Assembly (NCBI GenBank): GCA_009781915.1
Contig: WQUW01000013.1
Span: forward strand, 1-34,590
DNA from: Treponema sp.
Lineage (GTDB): Bacteria > Spirochaetota > Spirochaetia > Treponematales > Breznakiellaceae
Direction of reading: 5' to 3'
Length of the DNA stretch: 34,590 nt
Shown one piece after another: positions 31,627 to 34,590 of this stretch (position 1 is its first letter; the number at the start of each line of letters is the position of its first letter). Below the pieces are notes generated by a model. The model had not been told where the DNA came from, made no database searches, and saw only the letters and a program-made list of their open reading frames with translations. The position numbers were made by a program, and so were the translations under genes.

Positions 31627-34475
31627 ATGTGGTTATCCGTACAATACGGGAACACATTGCCGATGCCGGTGTCAGCTTTGTGTTTCCATCCCAAGTCGCG
31701 GCGAACCGCTGGGCACGGAAAACCTGTACCTTGGGCATCGTCCGATCCGTGGCGGAAAACCGGTTTCTCGCATGGGATCGCTTCAAGGAAGATGCGATTC
31801 GCAAGAAAGACACGCGGCGAAAGCCCGCCTCGGCCCTGGTACGCAAGCTCTTTGCCGAAGCCCTGATACGCCGTAACGCCGAAACCGCCTTTCTTACATC
31901 GGTTATCCCCGCCGAATACGCCAAAGGGGGCCGGGTTTTCGTCCCCTTTATCGCAGGCCTTCTCCCTTCCCTCGCCTACTGGGAAAAACTGATGAACGCC
32001 GCCGGACACATCCGCCGGGACACCGAGGACGAAGATTACGGGCGCGTAAAAAAGGAATACGGGGCGTTTCTGGAGCGGCACGGGTTTTTCGAGCCGTCAT
32101 GGGAAGAGGCGGCAATCCGCGAAGGCGGCGGGCGGTACGTGATATTCTTCCCGGAACTCATGGAAGATTTTGCCGAGTACGACGCCATGCTCAAAGCCCC
32201 CCGGTTCATTCGGGTAACGGCGGAAAGCGTTGTGCCTTCAACCCCCGCGGGAACGGGATTTACGTTTTTCAAATCCGCCCGCAAGGAGATACGCGGCGTG
32301 GTTTGCGCCCTTCGCAGGCTTCACGAGGAAGAGGGCATGGCTTACGAGGATATGGCGGTAAGCGTTCCCGGCCTTGAAGAAATGGAACCCTGCCTGCTTG
32401 CCGAACTTTCCCTTCGCCACATTCCCTTTGTCCGGCGGGCGGGGAAGAAGCTGGCGGAAACCGGGCCGGGGCGGCTTTTCGCCCTGGTAAACGAGTGCGC
32501 CGCGTCCGGCTTTTCCTTCGACAGCCTTAAAGCCCTGCTCCTTAACGGGCACATCCCCTGGAAAGAGCGGGAAAAAAACAAGGCGCTGGTTACATTCGGC
32601 ATAACGTACAACTGCGTTTCAGGCTATGCCCAGAACGGGAAGACCGTTGACATCTGGGAAGAGGCGTTTAAGGAAGGGTACATTTCAGGCGGCAGGGAAT
32701 TGCGGGATTATTACCGGGGGCTGAAAAAACACGCCCATGCCTTTGCCGGATCGCCGGATTTCGCCGCCATACGAAAGAGCTATTTCGCCTTCCGCCGGGA
32801 GTTTCTTGATACGGAAAATGTTTCGCGGGAAGACAACGATGTGCTAAGCCGCTGCGTTGCCGAGCTTGGCTCCCTTATCGACCTTGAAGAATCGCTTGGC
32901 GAGCCTTCGCTGGTTCCGCCTTCGCCCTTTGGGTTTTTTCTTTCCCATCTTGGCGATGTGGAGTATGTGCGGGACAGGCAGACGCCGGGGGTGAATATTT
33001 TCAGGTGGCGGGTGGCGGCGGCGGCTCCCTTTGCCTGCCATTTTGTGCTGAACGCTTCCCAGAGCGCCGCCTCGGTGCTGTATCAGCCGGTGAAATTCCT
33101 GCGTCAGGACAAGCGCAAGGCATTGGGCCTTGAAGACCGGGACGCGAGTGGGGCGTTTTTCCTTCTGTGCGACACCGGAAATGACGATGGCTTTACAAGC
33201 CACGTGCGGATCAGCGCCGCCGCCCAGACCTTTTCCGGCTGGGCCATTGCCCACAGTTTTTTCGCGCGGGAAATGAGCCGTGGCCCCCTTTCCCAAGGCC
33301 CGGCGGACAGCGCTTGCCCTGCGGCGTTTTTGGACGACCCGTATGACGCTGAGCGCCGCTTTTGGGGGAACGCGCAAAAGCCCGGTACGGCGGCGGATCA
33401 GGCGGCGCTTACGGCGCTTTTTCCGATGCAGAAAAGCGCTTACGAACTGTGGAAAAGCGCCCTGTCCCAAAAACAGAACTATTTTTCTTTCTCCGCTACC
33501 CCGGTTCCGGCGGGCGCGAAAAACGACAGCGCCCACAGGATACGGGAACGGCTTTCGGCGGCTATTCTTGGCAATGACGGCTGCCTTGCCGTTACCGCCA
33601 CCAAAGACCTTAACGTGTATTACCGTTGTACGCTTTTCTGGCTGTACTCAAGGATATTCCGGGCGGGCGAGTTTTCCCTTGAAGCGGCGCTTTTGGACGA
33701 TACCTCGCTGGGGCTTCTGTACCATGTCATTCTTCAAGAGCTTTTCGCCAGAATTAAGGACGAGGACGGGGCGTTTCATTCCCGCCGTCTGGATGCGTAC
33801 AAAGCGTGGGCGCTGGAAATTACCAGGGCCGCCATCAAAAAGCACCCCGCCTTTAAGGGCCCGCTCGCCGTTCCCCTTGTTTCGCCCCAAGCCGCGGGGA
33901 TGGCGAAGAAAATCGCCGGACTCTTGGAACTGGAGGCTGAGTTTTTTGACGGGTACGCCGTGGCGGAACTGGAGCTAAGCGTAAGCCTTACCACGGCGGG
34001 CCTTGTGTTACGCGGGGTTATCGACCGGGTCTCGGTTTCGCCAGACGGGGAGCCGGTGATCATCGACTACAAGACGGCGTACCTTCCCAGCCAGACTGCC
34101 GTGGAGGATGTGGGGAAGCTTGCCCTGCGTGAATTCCAGATGCCCCTTTACACAAGGCTGTACGAGGAAAGCGCCGCCGTAACTGTGCGGGGAGCGTTTT
34201 TTTACAACATTGCCGGGCGCAAAATCAGGGCGGCGATGGGGGAAAGGGCCGGGGGAAGAGCCGCCGTCCCCAGCCGGGAAGAATACGGGCCCTTTCTTGA
34301 CGCGGCGGGGACGCAGATTGCCGCGTTTGCCGAAAAGGTAACGGCGCTTGATTTTGTTCCAAGGGAGCGTCTAACGGCTGAATGTTTCGCCTGCGTGTAT
34401 AAAACCGTGTGCAGGTCGGCGTATGTCCTTAACAGCGGCTTCGCTCCCCCGCCGCACGTGAGCATTTCCGCATAA
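31623..34475 (+). CDS. AddB-type PD-(D/E)XK nuclease with [4Fe-4S] cluster motif
   Basis: This 950-residue protein resembles the AddB half of bacterial double-strand-break resection nucleases. The N-terminal part is helicase-like without a Walker A motif (SFVFPSQVAANRWARKTCTL opens it). The C-terminal nuclease has LRGVIDRVSV, PVIIDYKTAYL (Asp and Lys of the catalytic core) and EFQMPLYTRLY (the QxxxY motif). Four cysteines fit the AddB iron-sulfur clamp: Cys669 (YYRCTLFW) and C-x2-C-x5-C at Cys921, Cys924 and Cys930. An AddA helicase-nuclease gene may follow beyond the window. The last nine residues (942-950) come from the palindromic repeat. It overlaps the upstream gene by four bases. Confidence 0.82.
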   Translation: MNVVIRTIREHIADAGVSFVFPSQVAANRWARKTCTLGIVRSVAENRFLAWDRFKEDAIRKKDTRRKPASALVRKLFAEALIRRNAETAFLTSVIPAEYAKGGRVFVPFIAGLLPSLAYWEKLMNAAGHIRRDTEDEDYGRVKKEYGAFLERHGFFEPSWEEAAIREGGGRYVIFFPELMEDFAEYDAMLKAPRFIRVTAESVVPSTPAGTGFTFFKSARKEIRGVVCALRRLHEEEGMAYEDMAVSVPGLEEMEPCLLAELSLRHIPFVRRAGKKLAETGPGRLFALVNECAASGFSFDSLKALLLNGHIPWKEREKNKALVTFGITYNCVSGYAQNGKTVDIWEEAFKEGYISGGRELRDYYRGLKKHAHAFAGSPDFAAIRKSYFAFRREFLDTENVSREDNDVLSRCVAELGSLIDLEESLGEPSLVPPSPFGFFLSHLGDVEYVRDRQTPGVNIFRWRVAAAAPFACHFVLNASQSAASVLYQPVKFLRQDKRKALGLEDRDASGAFFLLCDTGNDDGFTSHVRISAAAQTFSGWAIAHSFFAREMSRGPLSQGPADSACPAAFLDDPYDAERRFWGNAQKPGTAADQAALTALFPMQKSAYELWKSALSQKQNYFSFSATPVPAGAKNDSAHRIRERLSAAILGNDGCLAVTATKDLNVYYRCTLFWLYSRIFRAGEFSLEAALLDDTSLGLLYHVILQELFARIKDEDGAFHSRRLDAYKAWALEITRAAIKKHPAFKGPLAVPLVSPQAAGMAKKIAGLLELEAEFFDGYAVAELELSVSLTTAGLVLRGVIDRVSVSPDGEPVIIDYKTAYLPSQTAVEDVGKLALREFQMPLYTRLYEESAAVTVRGAFFYNIAGRKIRAAMGERAGGRAAVPSREEYGPFLDAAGTQIAAFAEKVTALDFVPRERLTAECFACVYKTVCRSAYVLNSGFAPPPHVSISA

Positions 34476-34590
34476 AGCCCCGGCAGGGGAGGATAAATGT
34501 TTTAAGAATCCCGCCCAAGGAACACGGCTACGGAGCCTCGGTCTCCTTCGCCTAAGAATTTGGGCAAATGGCTTCTTAAAACATTTATCC
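34446..34590 (+). repeat. Palindromic repeat element, copy 3 (cut by window edge)
   Basis: The inner arms pair perfectly for the 18 bases visible (34491-34508 with 34573-34590) around a 64-nt loop that differs from copy 2 by one base. The left flank (CCCCCGCCGC, then AAAGCCCCGGCAGGGGAGG) matches copy 2 with a 3-base gap. The outer left arm lies inside the end of the addB-like gene and supplies its last nine codons and stop, but in a different frame from that used in recG. Orientation is the same as copy 2. The right outer arm is beyond the window. Confidence 0.94.

Overview
This 34.6 kb window is GC-rich, densely coding bacterial DNA. It most likely comes from a spirochaete of the Treponematales, possibly a gut-type treponeme. 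That placement is an inference from the set of secreted proteins (many short lipoproteins, LPP20-like proteins, a SUMF1-domain lipoprotein with FIVAR-like repeats, a CsgG-like/leucine-rich-repeat lipoprotein) and from the overall style of the housekeeping genes. No rRNA or tRNA gene is visible to settle it.

Layout. 1-165: half of a long palindromic repeat, followed at once by an AlaX-type editing protein (possibly leaderless) and an M15 peptidase lipoprotein. 2.3-6.7 kb: a small XRE regulator converging on ftsH, then a divergent flavin-dependent reductase lipoprotein. 6.7-12.7 kb: a minus-strand block of envelope genes comprising two LPP20-like lipoproteins, a CsgG/LRR lipoprotein, an Ig-like lipoprotein, a two-helix membrane protein, a 49-residue secreted peptide and a YidD-like remnant. 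Several of these carry the same small hairpin in their leaders. 12.8-20.3 kb: a plus-strand DNA replication/repair run (PD-(D/E)XK coiled-coil protein, dnaE, YggT-like, recG). 20.25-20.6 kb: a palindrome-rich cluster. 20.6-25.1 kb (minus): a SUMF1 lipoprotein with a frameshift in a homopolymer, a 520-bp structured gap, and a TonB-dependent receptor under a cobalamin riboswitch. 25.1-34.5 kb (plus): yajC-secD-secF-ispH, a pRiA4b ORF-3-like protein and an AddB-type Fe-S nuclease, ending in another copy of the palindrome.

The strongest unexplained signal is a roughly 195-bp palindromic element present in three clear copies plus one decayed half-copy. The two best copies have loops that differ at 1 of 64 positions, yet their stem arms differ at paired positions and stay perfectly complementary. 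The element forms the 3' ends of recG and the addB-like gene, lies just upstream of alaX in the opposite orientation, and marks both ends of the window. Other notable points are a covarying leader hairpin shared by neighbouring envelope genes, a C7 tract that separates a lipoprotein signal peptide from its domains by one base, and a DNA polymerase III alpha subunit with two tandem OB-fold units and an apparently intact PHP active site.
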